A stretch of DNA of 64,000 nt from Thaumasiovibrio occultus (GTDB lineage Bacteria > Pseudomonadota > Gammaproteobacteria > Enterobacterales > Vibrionaceae), in NCBI GenBank assembly GCA_019703815.1, contig AP023053.1, positions 544,995 through 608,994 of the forward strand. Reading direction: 5' to 3'. Both the position numbers and the translations under genes were made by a program. Each line of letters starts with the position of its first letter. Positions within the stretch are counted from its first letter, which is position 1. This document shows positions 15,197 to 23,217 of this stretch, piece by piece. Below the pieces are notes generated by a model. It saw only the letters and a program-made list of their open reading frames with translations. It had not been told where the DNA came from and ran no database searches.

Positions 15197-15805
15197 TTAT
15201 AGCTTGGCGATGTCTAACGGGATTTGGCTGTAGCGGCCATCCCCTTGGCGCTCATAAAGGCGTAAATAACTGCTGGTGCCTGTGATTTGGATTGAGTCGG
15301 CGATAGCGTCCATGGCTTCACGCCATTGCATGTCGTCGATGTCGAGCTGGCGCAGTGAGAGCACTTGGTTAACGTCAATCCGGCCTTGTTTGTTGACACG
15401 AAAGGCATGGTCAACCAACGCTTTGATGTGGTCGTTGACGCCTTCGGACCAACGATTAATGCAATCATCTATCAGGGCTTTGGCGGCTTGGATGCGCTCA
15501 TCAAAGATGCGGTGCTCGCCTTTGGCGCGAACGAGTTTATAGCGGCCATCAAAGCTCATTAAGGTGACGTTGCCTTTAATGCCGCCATATTTAACGTCGT
15601 ATTCTTCTGCTGAAAGGTCTACAAAATCGCCGACTTGGGCCATGGCTTGCAGCTTAAATTGCGCCAATAGCTGTTGGGTTTGGCGCGCGCTATCGACGAT
15701 TTCTTTCACCAAGTCATCGCGCAGTAGGTCGATGGGCTTGATTTGTGTCTCTGGCACCATGTGGCCTTGCGCGTTTTGGCGGTAGCCGTTTAAAGTCGTT
15801 TCCAT
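15197..15805 (-). CDS. DUF3164-family phage early protein
   Basis: A 202-residue protein resembling the DUF3164 family of Mu-like phages: 'GYRQNAQGHMVPETQIKPID' at the start, then 'GIKGNVTLMSFDGRYKL', 'IFDERIQAAKALIDDCI' and a C-terminal 'IQITGTSSYLRLYER'. The start at 15805 is chosen because GGGAGG precedes it at 7 bases. The family is always found in the early region downstream of transposition genes; its molecular role is unknown. Confidence 0.75.
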   Translation of the reverse strand: METTLNGYRQNAQGHMVPETQIKPIDLLRDDLVKEIVDSARQTQQLLAQFKLQAMAQVGDFVDLSAEEYDVKYGGIKGNVTLMSFDGRYKLVRAKGEHRIFDERIQAAKALIDDCINRWSEGVNDHIKALVDHAFRVNKQGRIDVNQVLSLRQLDIDDMQWREAMDAIADSIQITGTSSYLRLYERQGDGRYSQIPLDIAKL

Positions 15806-15807
15806 GT

Positions 15808-16047
15808 TTACGCCTCCCATACAATACAGCAGCCTGAATGACGGGCCGCGCGTAGGCGGCGAGTTTGGCCGTTGTAGATTTCTGTGATTTCGATGCTGCG
15901 GTGTGTCAGCTCGGGTGTGGGTTTTTCTATGGTGATCAGTAACGCGTGCGGTTTTTGGGTGACGGTTCTGATGGTGCAGTTGAGCGCGGATAGCTGTTTG
16001 ATCAGCTCCTTTGCTTTGTGATGAGGTTTGAGTGGTTTCATTTTCAA
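15808..16047 (-). CDS. Small basic early phage protein
   Basis: A 79-residue basic protein (MKMKPLKPHHKAKELIKQL) with a C-terminal stretch QTRRLRAARHSGCCIVWEA. It ends 2 bases before the start of the DUF3164-like gene, so translation is probably coupled. No family recognised. Confidence 0.5.
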   Translation of the reverse strand: MKMKPLKPHHKAKELIKQLSALNCTIRTVTQKPHALLITIEKPTPELTHRSIEITEIYNGQTRRLRAARHSGCCIVWEA

Positions 16048-16059
16048 ATCCTTATGCGT

Positions 16060-16587
16060 TTAGTTGTTCCGACGTTGCCAGAGCAGTTGGTTGTATTTCA
16101 TGGCGAGGCGTTCGAGCTCTCGTTCGAGCAGTTCGGCCATTTTGCTCATGTCGCCATCGGCGGTGCGGCGGATGAAGTTCTTCTGCTGTTCGAGGTTGTA
16201 AAACTCGCCCATGGGGGCTTTGTTCACGACCTTGTTGGTTTTGCCATCGTCGTTGGTGTTGAGCTCTGGGCTAGCATGGGGGCAGCCACTTCGACACGCG
16301 CGGTACAAGCGAATGCGCTCGCGGTTGGCGGTGGAAAAGGGCTGCTTTTGCTGGGCGGCACATTCATCAAGCCGGATTGCGCCCCGCACTGGGCAGTTGA
16401 CGGTTTGATCCATTAACTGGCCCATGACGGCGATACGCAGATCTTCAGTTTGTCCGGGGTAGATGCCGCGCAGCACTTGGCTGAGCTTGGAGCTGCTGAC
16501 GCCGAGCTGTTTGGCGAGGGCGTTGAGGCTTTTGCCCGAGTATTTGGCTTCCTGCCGAAGTACATCCATCCAATCTGATTCGTTCAT
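16060..16587 (-). CDS. Early phage protein with XRE-type HTH and Cys cluster
   Basis: A 175-residue protein. Residues about 10-50 form a lambda-repressor-type helix-turn-helix (SLNALAKQLGVSSSKLSQVL). Then come cysteines in pairs (NCPVRG, DECAAQ, RACRSGCPH) that could bind zinc, and a C-terminal helix (ELLERELERLAMKYNQLL). It overlaps the upstream gene by 4 bases. It is probably a regulator or DNA-binding accessory factor of the early region; I know no named homologue. Confidence 0.6.
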   Translation of the reverse strand: MNESDWMDVLRQEAKYSGKSLNALAKQLGVSSSKLSQVLRGIYPGQTEDLRIAVMGQLMDQTVNCPVRGAIRLDECAAQQKQPFSTANRERIRLYRACRSGCPHASPELNTNDDGKTNKVVNKAPMGEFYNLEQQKNFIRRTADGDMSKMAELLERELERLAMKYNQLLWQRRNN

Positions 16588-17090
16588 CGTCCCTCCCGAT
16601 AGGGGTAAAACTCACCGTTGTTTTGGCACTGCATGCCACCGTCAACCCGGATGGGGTGCTTTGGGCCTATGTCGTATGTAAGGCGGTATATGGTGGCATC
16701 GGCTTGTTCAAAGCGGCGTACTAGGCCGCTTTTCACCAGCGAGTTGATGTAGACTTTGGCGCACTGTTCGCCTGCATCGCCCAGTGAGCGCAAGTCATAC
16801 AGGGTGAATGTTTTGTTGATTCGGCACACGTTCCACAACCGCTGATGTACCAGTGGTCGATTAAGTCGTTTGACATACGCTGACGGTGGCGGCGTGGTGT
16901 CGATCACTAAGTAGGTCGTCTTCATTTTGTTAACGGCGCTGTTGAGCCGCTTGATGCGGTGGTGCTTTAACAAAAAGTCGAGGACGCGTCGTACTCGGCG
17001 ACCGTCAATTTGCAACGCCTCTGCCAGTTGCTCGCCTGTGAACTTCTTTGCGATACAGATGAACTGCCAAGCAGCGTGGTGGTGTGACAT
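16584..17090 (-). CDS. Early phage protein, winged-helix-like
   Basis: A 168-residue basic protein whose first 60 residues look like a winged helix (FTGEQLAEALQIDGRRVRRV, then LLKHHRIKRL). A second similar unit lies near residues 90-140 (FTLYDLRSLGDAGEQCAKVY). It overlaps the HTH gene downstream by 4 bases and starts 9 bases after the end of B. The function is not known; DNA binding is inferred. Confidence 0.55.
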   Translation of the reverse strand: MSHHHAAWQFICIAKKFTGEQLAEALQIDGRRVRRVLDFLLKHHRIKRLNSAVNKMKTTYLVIDTTPPPSAYVKRLNRPLVHQRLWNVCRINKTFTLYDLRSLGDAGEQCAKVYINSLVKSGLVRRFEQADATIYRLTYDIGPKHPIRVDGGMQCQNNGEFYPYREGR

Positions 17091-17099
17091 GGGCGCTCC

Positions 17100-17801
17100 T
17101 TAGTAACCGTGGAATGGGGCGTCACCCCATTCTCTGGTGGTGATCAGGTCGAGATCGTTGGCGGTCGCAAGGGCTTTGATTTTGTTGATGCCGATGACGA
17201 TCCGGCGCATCTCGCCGTTGGTGGCGCGACGAAGCTGCTCTAGGAGATCTTCATCGACGGTGATGTCGTCGCCGATCATGCAGCTGGAGACGGTTTTGAT
17301 GTCTTCAAGATCGGCGGCATGAAATTCAACCCATTCTGAGATGCGGTTGAAGAACTGGCGGTTGGACTCAATTCGACGGGCAATTTTGTCCATGCCGATC
17401 AAGACGGTGGGGACTTCGGCGGCGTCGTAGATGTCGCGGATGGTGTCGAGTAGCTCGGTTTTCCCCATGAGGTAGTCGGCTTCATCCACAAACAAGGGGC
17501 TGACGTTGAGGCTGAGGTGCCTGATGATGTAGTCGATGTTGGCGGCTTTGGTGGCACGAGGCGCACCGCCACATTCTTCGACCATGCGGCGGGTGAGTGA
17601 GAGCACGGAGTCGGAGCTGCGTACGCTGATGTAAACGCCTTGGATTTGGTTGTAGATGTAGGTGGCGGCGGTGCTTTTGCCTCGGCCTGAGTCGCCATGC
17701 CATAGGGCGATGGTTGGGACGCCCATTTGTTTTTCGTAAAGTCGGTTAAACGAGATTTGCGCTTGGATCACGTTTTTGACCGGAGCAACAGTTGGATTCA
17801 T
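17100..17801 (-). CDS. Mu-like transposition ATPase B
   Basis: A 233-residue AAA-type ATPase with Walker A (HGDSGRGKSTAA, residues about 35-46) and Walker B (PLFVDEADYL, about 97-106). Arginine-rich sensor regions follow. In Mu, MuB binds target DNA, recruits and stimulates transposase A, and gives target immunity. It lies directly downstream of A. It is shorter than MuB (312 residues) because it lacks the N-terminal HTH appendage, as in B3/D3112-type phages. Confidence 0.88.
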   Translation of the reverse strand: MNPTVAPVKNVIQAQISFNRLYEKQMGVPTIALWHGDSGRGKSTAATYIYNQIQGVYISVRSSDSVLSLTRRMVEECGGAPRATKAANIDYIIRHLSLNVSPLFVDEADYLMGKTELLDTIRDIYDAAEVPTVLIGMDKIARRIESNRQFFNRISEWVEFHAADLEDIKTVSSCMIGDDITVDEDLLEQLRRATNGEMRRIVIGINKIKALATANDLDLITTREWGDAPFHGY

Positions 17802-17849
17802 GGTATATTCCTTGTGTCTATTGGGTTTCGATAGGCATTTATGGCGCGT

Positions 17850-20075
17850 TTAGCCTGATACGCGGCGCGCCATAATTTCTTCAATTCGCTTTCGTGCAAA
17901 TGGGTTGTTGCGTTTGTACTTCGCTAAAAATTCCTCTTCTTTTTCGGTGAGTAGCCGGTGTGTCGATTCGGTGGCGAGATGCGAGGCTTTTTCGTGTTCG
18001 TCTCGGATCAGTAAGCCTTTTCGTTCGTTGATTTTTTCTTGTTGCTGGTCGATCAGCTTTTTCGCTTGTTCTATTTGCTCTAGCTGCTCGGGTGTGTAGC
18101 TTGGGTTGTCTTGCTTTTGCCGTGCGCTAATGGCGCTGAGCGCTTGGATCGCTTTGTTGTCGGCTGTTTGCACTTTGAGTGCGAGGGTTTCTAAGTTGTC
18201 GGCTGCTTTACGCGCGGCTAGGTTCTCGGCGGCGAGGGTGTCAATGCCGTACTCTTTTTGCAGCGTTTGGGCTGATTTTCTAAAGCGGCTGAGCTCTTTT
18301 TGTTGGGCTTTGCGCGCCATGCGTAGGTTGTGCGGGTCGATGGACTGGCCAACGAGTGCGACGTTGTAGGCTTCGGTGTAGCAATCCCATTGGTCGTCGC
18401 GGTAGAGGACGCAGCGTCCGACGTCGGTTGGGTCGATAAAGACTTTGACGACTTTTCTATCCCATGTGAGGTTCATGAGATCTTCTGAGGTGTAGGCGAT
18501 GCCGTCTTTGGAGATGCGTCCTCGGATCACGGTGGCGGTGCCGACGTAGTTCAGCAGGTAGTCGAGCGAGCGGGCGTCGCTGATGCTGCTGGCGGTGTAG
18601 TTGGCGGCAGTGAACTTTTGGAATGGGGTGCTGCCTTTCATGCCTTCGCCGTTGTGGGCGGTGTGCATGTATTTGTAGTCGATCCAATCGTTGATCAGCT
18701 GTTCGAGCTCTTTCGGTGTACAGGCGAGGGTGATGGCTTCGCGGTCGAGCTGCTTTTTGCCTTTGCTGATGCGCTCGGCAAAGCTTTTGGCGGCTTCGAT
18801 GGCTTGTCTATCCGTTACGTTGTGACCTATGTAACCGGGCAGCAGTTCGAGTAGCCCTTCGGACAATGAGCGGAAGAAGCGTTCGATGTAGGGTTTCTCC
18901 CAGCCACTAAAGGCTCGGGCGCGCTCGGTGTTGATGTTGAGCATTTCAAAGATGGCGGTCACGCGATTCGAGACGTAGTCGCTGCCGTTGTCGGTTCTGA
19001 CGACGCCGTGTTCGTTTGGCATTCCCCATTCCAGTAGACATTTGCGCAGTAGTAGGCAAATGGCTTCGGAGTTTGAGGTGGGCGCGAGGATGAATTTCAC
19101 CCGGCGGGTGTAGACATCTATCGCGGCGACGATGCTGTAACGCTTGAGTTTGCCATCGACTTGTAGCTCTACGTCGGTGGGGGTGGAGTCGAGTTCCCAG
19201 CAGTCGTTGGGGGCTTGCACCCATGGGTACATGTAACCGTAAAGCGGGCGGTGTTTGCTGGTGTAGGCGTCTGGGTTGGTGAGGTAGGTGAACGCGGCGG
19301 CGTTTTCTTTCATCCAACGGGTTAGCCAGCGAGAGATCGAGGTTGGGCTGGGTACGGCCCATTCGGGGTAGTTTCCAGCACTTTCGACGATGAGTTCGTG
19401 CAGGCGGTTTGGTTTGCTGGCGAAATGCGGCTTTTGGGTGATGATGGCAACGAGAAAGTTTTGCAGGCTTTCTTGTTGTTCAATCTTGGTTTGTTTTCTT
19501 TTCCGTAGGACGTTGGCAACGAGGCCGACTGGGCCTTTGTGATCAAGCTTGTTTTGCCAGCGGCGCAGGGTCGGTACGCTGATTTTAGGTACTTGTAGGT
19601 AGATCTGTTTGGCAAAGGGCAGCTCTTGTCGGTTGTAGCGTTCGACAAATTGGCGCTCGGCTTCTGAGACGCGTTTGGCGGATTTGAAGGTGTCGAGGTA
19701 CGCTTCACGGGCGTTGAGCACTTCAATTTTGGCCAATACGATCTTTTGCTGCTCTTTGGGCGCGTTGTTAAACAGCATCATTTCACGTTGTTTGGTGATG
19801 GTGTCGGCGGGTTCGTCGTTTCCTTTCGATTGTGCGGATTGATACAGAGCGCGCTTGGCTTCCTGTTTCGCTTGCTCGCTACTGGTTGATAGGGCGCTTA
19901 GGTGCGCGCGGGTTTGCTCTGGCAGGCATGAGAGGTGGTACTCCCAACCTTTGCCGGAGGATTTACGCTGCTTTTTCCATTCGTTACGTGTCGCGAGTTT
20001 CCTTAATCCCTGCGGGGTTTGAGGCATATCTGGCAGTCCAACGAGCTCGCGAACGGTGAACCATTGTTTAGTCAT
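17850..20075 (-). CDS. Mu-like DDE transposase A
   Basis: A 741-residue transposase. The N-terminus (MTKQWFTVRELVGLPDMPQ) is the Mu-type winged-helix domain that binds internal sites. A second DNA-binding region spans about residues 150-200. The RNase H-like core has the catalytic triad in CWELDSTPTD, VVRTDNGSDYVS and EKPYIERFFRSL. The C-terminus is a long coiled coil (Gln/Glu-rich, KKLIDQQQEKINERKG) where Mu A contacts MuB. The ATG at 20075 has GAGGA upstream; an in-frame start 39 bases earlier lacks support. The gene appears intact. Confidence 0.93.
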   Translation of the reverse strand: MTKQWFTVRELVGLPDMPQTPQGLRKLATRNEWKKQRKSSGKGWEYHLSCLPEQTRAHLSALSTSSEQAKQEAKRALYQSAQSKGNDEPADTITKQREMMLFNNAPKEQQKIVLAKIEVLNAREAYLDTFKSAKRVSEAERQFVERYNRQELPFAKQIYLQVPKISVPTLRRWQNKLDHKGPVGLVANVLRKRKQTKIEQQESLQNFLVAIITQKPHFASKPNRLHELIVESAGNYPEWAVPSPTSISRWLTRWMKENAAAFTYLTNPDAYTSKHRPLYGYMYPWVQAPNDCWELDSTPTDVELQVDGKLKRYSIVAAIDVYTRRVKFILAPTSNSEAICLLLRKCLLEWGMPNEHGVVRTDNGSDYVSNRVTAIFEMLNINTERARAFSGWEKPYIERFFRSLSEGLLELLPGYIGHNVTDRQAIEAAKSFAERISKGKKQLDREAITLACTPKELEQLINDWIDYKYMHTAHNGEGMKGSTPFQKFTAANYTASSISDARSLDYLLNYVGTATVIRGRISKDGIAYTSEDLMNLTWDRKVVKVFIDPTDVGRCVLYRDDQWDCYTEAYNVALVGQSIDPHNLRMARKAQQKELSRFRKSAQTLQKEYGIDTLAAENLAARKAADNLETLALKVQTADNKAIQALSAISARQKQDNPSYTPEQLEQIEQAKKLIDQQQEKINERKGLLIRDEHEKASHLATESTHRLLTEKEEEFLAKYKRNNPFARKRIEEIMARRVSG

Positions 20076-20304
20076 TGGTGGTTTCCTCGTTGGTTGGGTT
20101 AAGTGTGAGTTCAAGCGCGTGCATGATCTCTTTGGCTAACGCTCTTTTGGGCGTGGTGTTTACGGCTGGGGCAAAGCTCTCTATGCAGTAGAGGACCGTT
20201 CTTGGGTTGTATGCATGGGCAATTGCCCACGATCTGACGGTCCATCCACGTGAATAGAGAGCTCCTACAATCTCTTGTTTTGTAAAGGGTTGTTGGCTTG
20301 TTAT
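20068..20304 (-). CDS. Ner-like DNA-binding protein with no standard start codon
   Basis: An open frame of about 78 codons reads QEIVGALYSRGWTVRSWAIA, then HAYNPRTVLYCIESF and TPKRALAKEI, a match to the HTH pattern of Mu Ner/Nlp regulators, in the right place between repressor and A. Its stop overlaps the start of A by 8 bases. No ATG, GTG or TTG lies in frame before the HTH. The stretch after GAGGA offers only ATC (20310) or ATA (20304). Either a rare start is used, or a mutation or sequencing error has removed the start. The overlapping frame at 20111-20320 is not protein-like. Confidence 0.6.
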   Translation of the reverse strand: MTSQQPFTKQEIVGALYSRGWTVRSWAIAHAYNPRTVLYCIESFAPAVNTTPKRALAKEIMHALELTLNPTNEETTND

Positions 20305-20320
20305 TCGGATTTATCCTCAC

Positions 20321-20563
20321 TATTTGTCTTAGTTGGTATGTTGCTTACTACGACACATAAAGCTTATCCGCGCTATTTGACGCGATCAACCCTAAAGGAA
20401 TGCCATCCGCTCTTTAGTGCGTTCAATTCAACACTATTAGGTAATCCGTTTTAATATCTGTTTCCTTTTTCCCAATTTGCTGGCGTTTCCATTCCGATTT
20501 GGCAAGTAAGGGAGTACAATCGCCATATCCTCAGTAAAACAGTGCGTTAGAGAAAAGAACCTG
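20321..20563. promoter_or_regulatory. Early control region between repressor and Ner-like gene
   Basis: This 240-base divergent spacer should hold the early promoter, the repressor promoter and operators. Related half-sites occur (CCAATTTGCTGG, CCGATTTGGCAAG) near 20475-20510, and TTAATATC near 20450 could be a -10 element. No single operator can be defined by eye. Confidence 0.4.
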
Positions 20564-21328
20564 ATGAATGAGAATGGAAACTCGGTTTCTATTTCCTTAG
20601 AAGGAACGGAAACATTCGGTGAGCGTTTACGGGAGTTGATTGGAAACCAATCGGTCAAAGGTTTTGGCGATAAGGTTGGGATTTCTGAGAGTGGGCTGCG
20701 TAAGTGTTTGCCGCCTAATAAGTCGAAGCCTGCCTTTGATAAGGTTGTCGCGATTGCGCTTGAGACGGGCGTGACGCTGGACTGGCTTTGCTCGGGCTGT
20801 GGGCCTAAGTTCTCGAATGCGATGGTGGCTGACGTTGCTGGCGAAGCTGAGGTGGTGAAAACGCACAATGTGACGGGTAAACCGTGTACGTCGGTGGCGG
20901 TATCTGCTCTGAATGAGGAATTGGTGATGATCCCAGGTTATCACGTGCAGATTCCATCCGACCAAACGGACATTTCTGATCTGCCTGTTCGTCGCTATCT
21001 TGGCTTTAGACGCAAGTATCTACAGTTTAGAGGCTTGGATGAGTCGAACCTTGTTGTTGTCTTTAATAAGGGCGACGCGATGGAGGCGACAATCAAGGAT
21101 AACGATTCTCTGCTGGTGGATGTAAGTAAGCGTAAGCTTGAGGATGGACGGATCTTTGTGGTGAAGCTTGGCGATGAGCTTTACGCTAAACGCATTCAAA
21201 AGAGTTTCGATGGCTCTGTTGTTATCATCAGCGACAATAAAGAGTATCAGCCAATTACGATCCCTGCGGAAAGAGTAGGTGAGTTGTTTGTGTTTGGTCG
21301 CGTGGTAAATGTCTCAACGGACCTGTAG
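20564..21328 (+). CDS. LexA/CI-like phage repressor (Mu c analogue)
   Basis: A 254-residue protein. Residues about 20-75 are an HTH (FGDKVGISESGLRKCL). The C-terminal half is an S24 peptidase-like domain (VVVFNKGDAMEATI, then GRIFVVKLGDELYAKRIQ). The usual catalytic serine of GDSM is alanine here (GDAM); the lysine of the YAKR segment is kept. It should therefore dimerise and bind operators but may not self-cleave on RecA activation. It is divergent from the early operon, the standard layout of transposable prophages. Confidence 0.85.
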   Translation: MNENGNSVSISLEGTETFGERLRELIGNQSVKGFGDKVGISESGLRKCLPPNKSKPAFDKVVAIALETGVTLDWLCSGCGPKFSNAMVADVAGEAEVVKTHNVTGKPCTSVAVSALNEELVMIPGYHVQIPSDQTDISDLPVRRYLGFRRKYLQFRGLDESNLVVVFNKGDAMEATIKDNDSLLVDVSKRKLEDGRIFVVKLGDELYAKRIQKSFDGSVVIISDNKEYQPITIPAERVGELFVFGRVVNVSTDL

Positions 21329-21393
21329 CGGTTCTTTTATCAGGCTAAGTGTTTTCTCACGTTGCCTGAGCTATTCGAGCAAGTTTTAGATTT

Positions 21394-21435
21394 CGGCGCT
21401 TTTTTCTCATTCAGTTGAGTTGAGCGCCGTTTTTG
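21394..21435 (+). terminator. Terminator downstream of the repressor gene
   Basis: CGGCGCT (21394-21400) pairs with AGCGCCG (21423-21429), followed by TTTTTG. The 22-base loop contains a smaller CTCA/TGAG pairing. It lies 65 bases past the repressor stop. Confidence 0.6.
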
Positions 21436-21470
21436 ATCATCAAGCCTACAACCCTTTGTATTATCGGGCC

Positions 21471-21510
21471 TCCCAGCTGATCCCAATCATTCCCATCTAT
21501 TCCCAGTTTT
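21471..21510 (+). repeat. Four TCCCA repeats at exact 10-base spacing
   Basis: TCCCAGCTGA, TCCCAATCAT, TCCCATCTAT and TCCCAGTTTT lie head to tail, so the TCCCA core recurs on the same face of the helix. They sit past the repressor terminator in a 400-base stretch without a gene. They could be binding sites for the repressor or transposase near a phage end; this is not proved. Confidence 0.5.
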
Positions 21511-21734
21511 TTCTCACTATAAGTGGGGTACTACAGGAAAATTGCTGTTGCAGTTACTTTAGTTGCATCAGGAATATGCACATCAACAAAGTATCGGTAT
21601 AGCCGTTGACGAAGTACGAAGTGAAGCTATCGAAGATAGACTAAGAGTAGTTCACGATGATGGTTAGGCCAAGCGACAGCATTATCTTGGGCTGTCGCTT
21701 GTAAGGTCGTTTTCTACATCATTTGAAATGTGGG

Positions 21735-22337
21735 TTACTTTTGTGTCAGTAACGGTCGACTGAATTGCTCTTTAAGTTGCGCTTTAAACAATTTCGCATA
21801 GCCAAATTTATCGGCGGTACGCCAGCCCATGTATGTCATAAAGGGGGCGATCAACAAGCCAAGGATATATACATCCGCGCCATCTCCCTTATCAAAGGCG
21901 GCCAAGCCTTCGAACAAGAAGGTATAAATTATGGCCGTGTACAGGGATAAGCGGGCACCTTGCGGACGGGTTCGGCGAACATACGGGTCTTCGGCCATAT
22001 CGCCAGCACGGATCGTGGTCTGTGTTTCTCGGTGCTCACTCTGGCGATCTTGCACCTGCAATTCAAAGCGGCGATTGCGCTCTTTCTCTAGTTCCACTTT
22101 TATCTTTTCCAACTCTGAAAGATCTTCGGTGGGTAACGATTGGATCACCTCCGCAATGTGGGCTTGGCGATCTTCTTGGCTAAAGAGTTCGCCATCGATT
22201 TCTTCAATTGATTGAGCGAGCGTATCTGCCACACGCTCGGTTTTGCCGCCAAGCAAACTGCCCACGGCGCGCAACACTTTGGGTCCAAGCTCGGTCACCA
22301 ACGAAGCGACGCTCAATACTGTCGAGATCACTGCCAT
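21735..22337 (-). CDS. Phage holin-like protein (three-helix type)
   Basis: A 200-residue protein resembling the GTA/phage 3TM holin family. It has a hydrophobic N-terminus (MAVISTVLSVASLVTELG), an acidic-basic coiled coil (ELEKIKVELEKERNRRFELQ), an RAGDMAEDPYVRRTRP motif, and two membrane helices (LYTAIIYTFLFEGLAAF; VYILGLLIAPFMTYMGW). It probably makes inner-membrane pores for lysis. It is downstream of the DUF5675 gene on the same strand and converges on the repressor, outside the usual Mu lysis position. Confidence 0.7.
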   Translation of the reverse strand: MAVISTVLSVASLVTELGPKVLRAVGSLLGGKTERVADTLAQSIEEIDGELFSQEDRQAHIAEVIQSLPTEDLSELEKIKVELEKERNRRFELQVQDRQSEHRETQTTIRAGDMAEDPYVRRTRPQGARLSLYTAIIYTFLFEGLAAFDKGDGADVYILGLLIAPFMTYMGWRTADKFGYAKLFKAQLKEQFSRPLLTQK

Positions 22338-22393
22338 AACATTCTCCTACTACATGGTGGGTTAATACGCGAGCTGTTCATTAAACATCGTGA

Positions 22394-22810
22394 TTAAAGA
22401 ATGCGCAGTTGCCATTCGTCTTGGCCGAGAAAGTCCATTAAACGGTTAAAGGCGGCGCGAGAGCGGATCACGCCCCATTCGCCGTTCACACTGCCAAAAG
22501 TTTCCCCGGGCGCAATGCAACCGGCCAATTCCGATGGCAAATTCGCAACGTGGATCAAAATGTGACTGCGCAGTGAGGGCCCCCAGCGCGTGACGCCAAG
22601 CGCTTCTGCTTCTAGCGCATAACATGCACCAAATGTTGGGCTGTTGTGCGGTAGTAGGCGATAAGTACCGGAGGGAACGCAACTTTCGCGCGGTTTGTTA
22701 TTGAGCCAAGGCCGCTCGACGGTGGCGCAGAGCTCTTCACCTGTTGTTGAATGCAAAGTGCCGAAGGTGCCGTGTTTAAAGTAACGGCGGTGTAAAGTGA
22801 GAGTTTTCAT
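22394..22810 (-). CDS. DUF5675-family phage protein
   Basis: A 138-residue protein with the DUF5675 pattern: an opening beta strand pair, 'TFGTLHSTTGEELCATVERP', then 'ESCVPSGTYRLLPHNSP', 'HILIHVANLPSELAGCIAPG' and a C-terminal 'AFNRLMDFL'. Members occur in phage lysis regions and may act on the cell wall (L,D-transpeptidase-like His and Cys residues). Start 22810 follows AGGAG at 7 bases. It forms a two-gene unit with the holin 56 bases downstream. Confidence 0.75.
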   Translation of the reverse strand: MKTLTLHRRYFKHGTFGTLHSTTGEELCATVERPWLNNKPRESCVPSGTYRLLPHNSPTFGACYALEAEALGVTRWGPSLRSHILIHVANLPSELAGCIAPGETFGSVNGEWGVIRSRAAFNRLMDFLGQDEWQLRIL

Positions 22811-23217
22811 CACATTGCTCCTTTGCTGTGGATTTACACAGTGCTATTTACATTACGAGGCAAAGGTCAACGTTTGGTTAGGATCATTAGGAGAATTGTC
22901 CGAGGATTGTCTTTTATTTCATACAGATGGGAAAAATAAGCCTAGCGCACTATGAAAGAGAGTGTGAGCAAAGCATTTGGTGTGTGCAATGACGCAAAAC
23001 CCGCATTGAGTGATGAATGTGAAGTGATGTGAGTTGTAATTGTTGTCCTTAGGTTGCAATTTGTGGTGTCTTTGATGGAATAATCAGTGGGTAATTTTTA
23101 TGCGTAAAGGTTAACCCTTTTTCGACGTGAAATATGCTATCAGTTTGCACTAGATATATAGGTGCTATGTAGAGAACTGCCAAAGGTGCGGGGCTCTACT
23201 ATGTATAGAGATCTAAT
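22811..23217. other. Presumed outer boundary of the prophage
   Basis: Four hundred bases between the last phage-like gene and the first host-like gene, with no ORF I trust. The phage end and its 5-bp duplication should lie here or, less likely, near 21.4-21.7 kb. The partner end is outside the window, so the exact end cannot be fixed. Confidence 0.4.

Noticed and set aside
20111-20320. 69-codon minus-strand frame from a GTG before transposase A
   Set aside because: Arg/His/Ser/Cys-rich shadow of the Ner-like frame. The alternative frame has a clear HTH pattern and the right stop overlap with A.
21420-21602. 60-codon frame past the phage repressor
   Set aside because: Starts inside the repressor terminator, covers the TCCCA repeats and shows no protein-like pattern.
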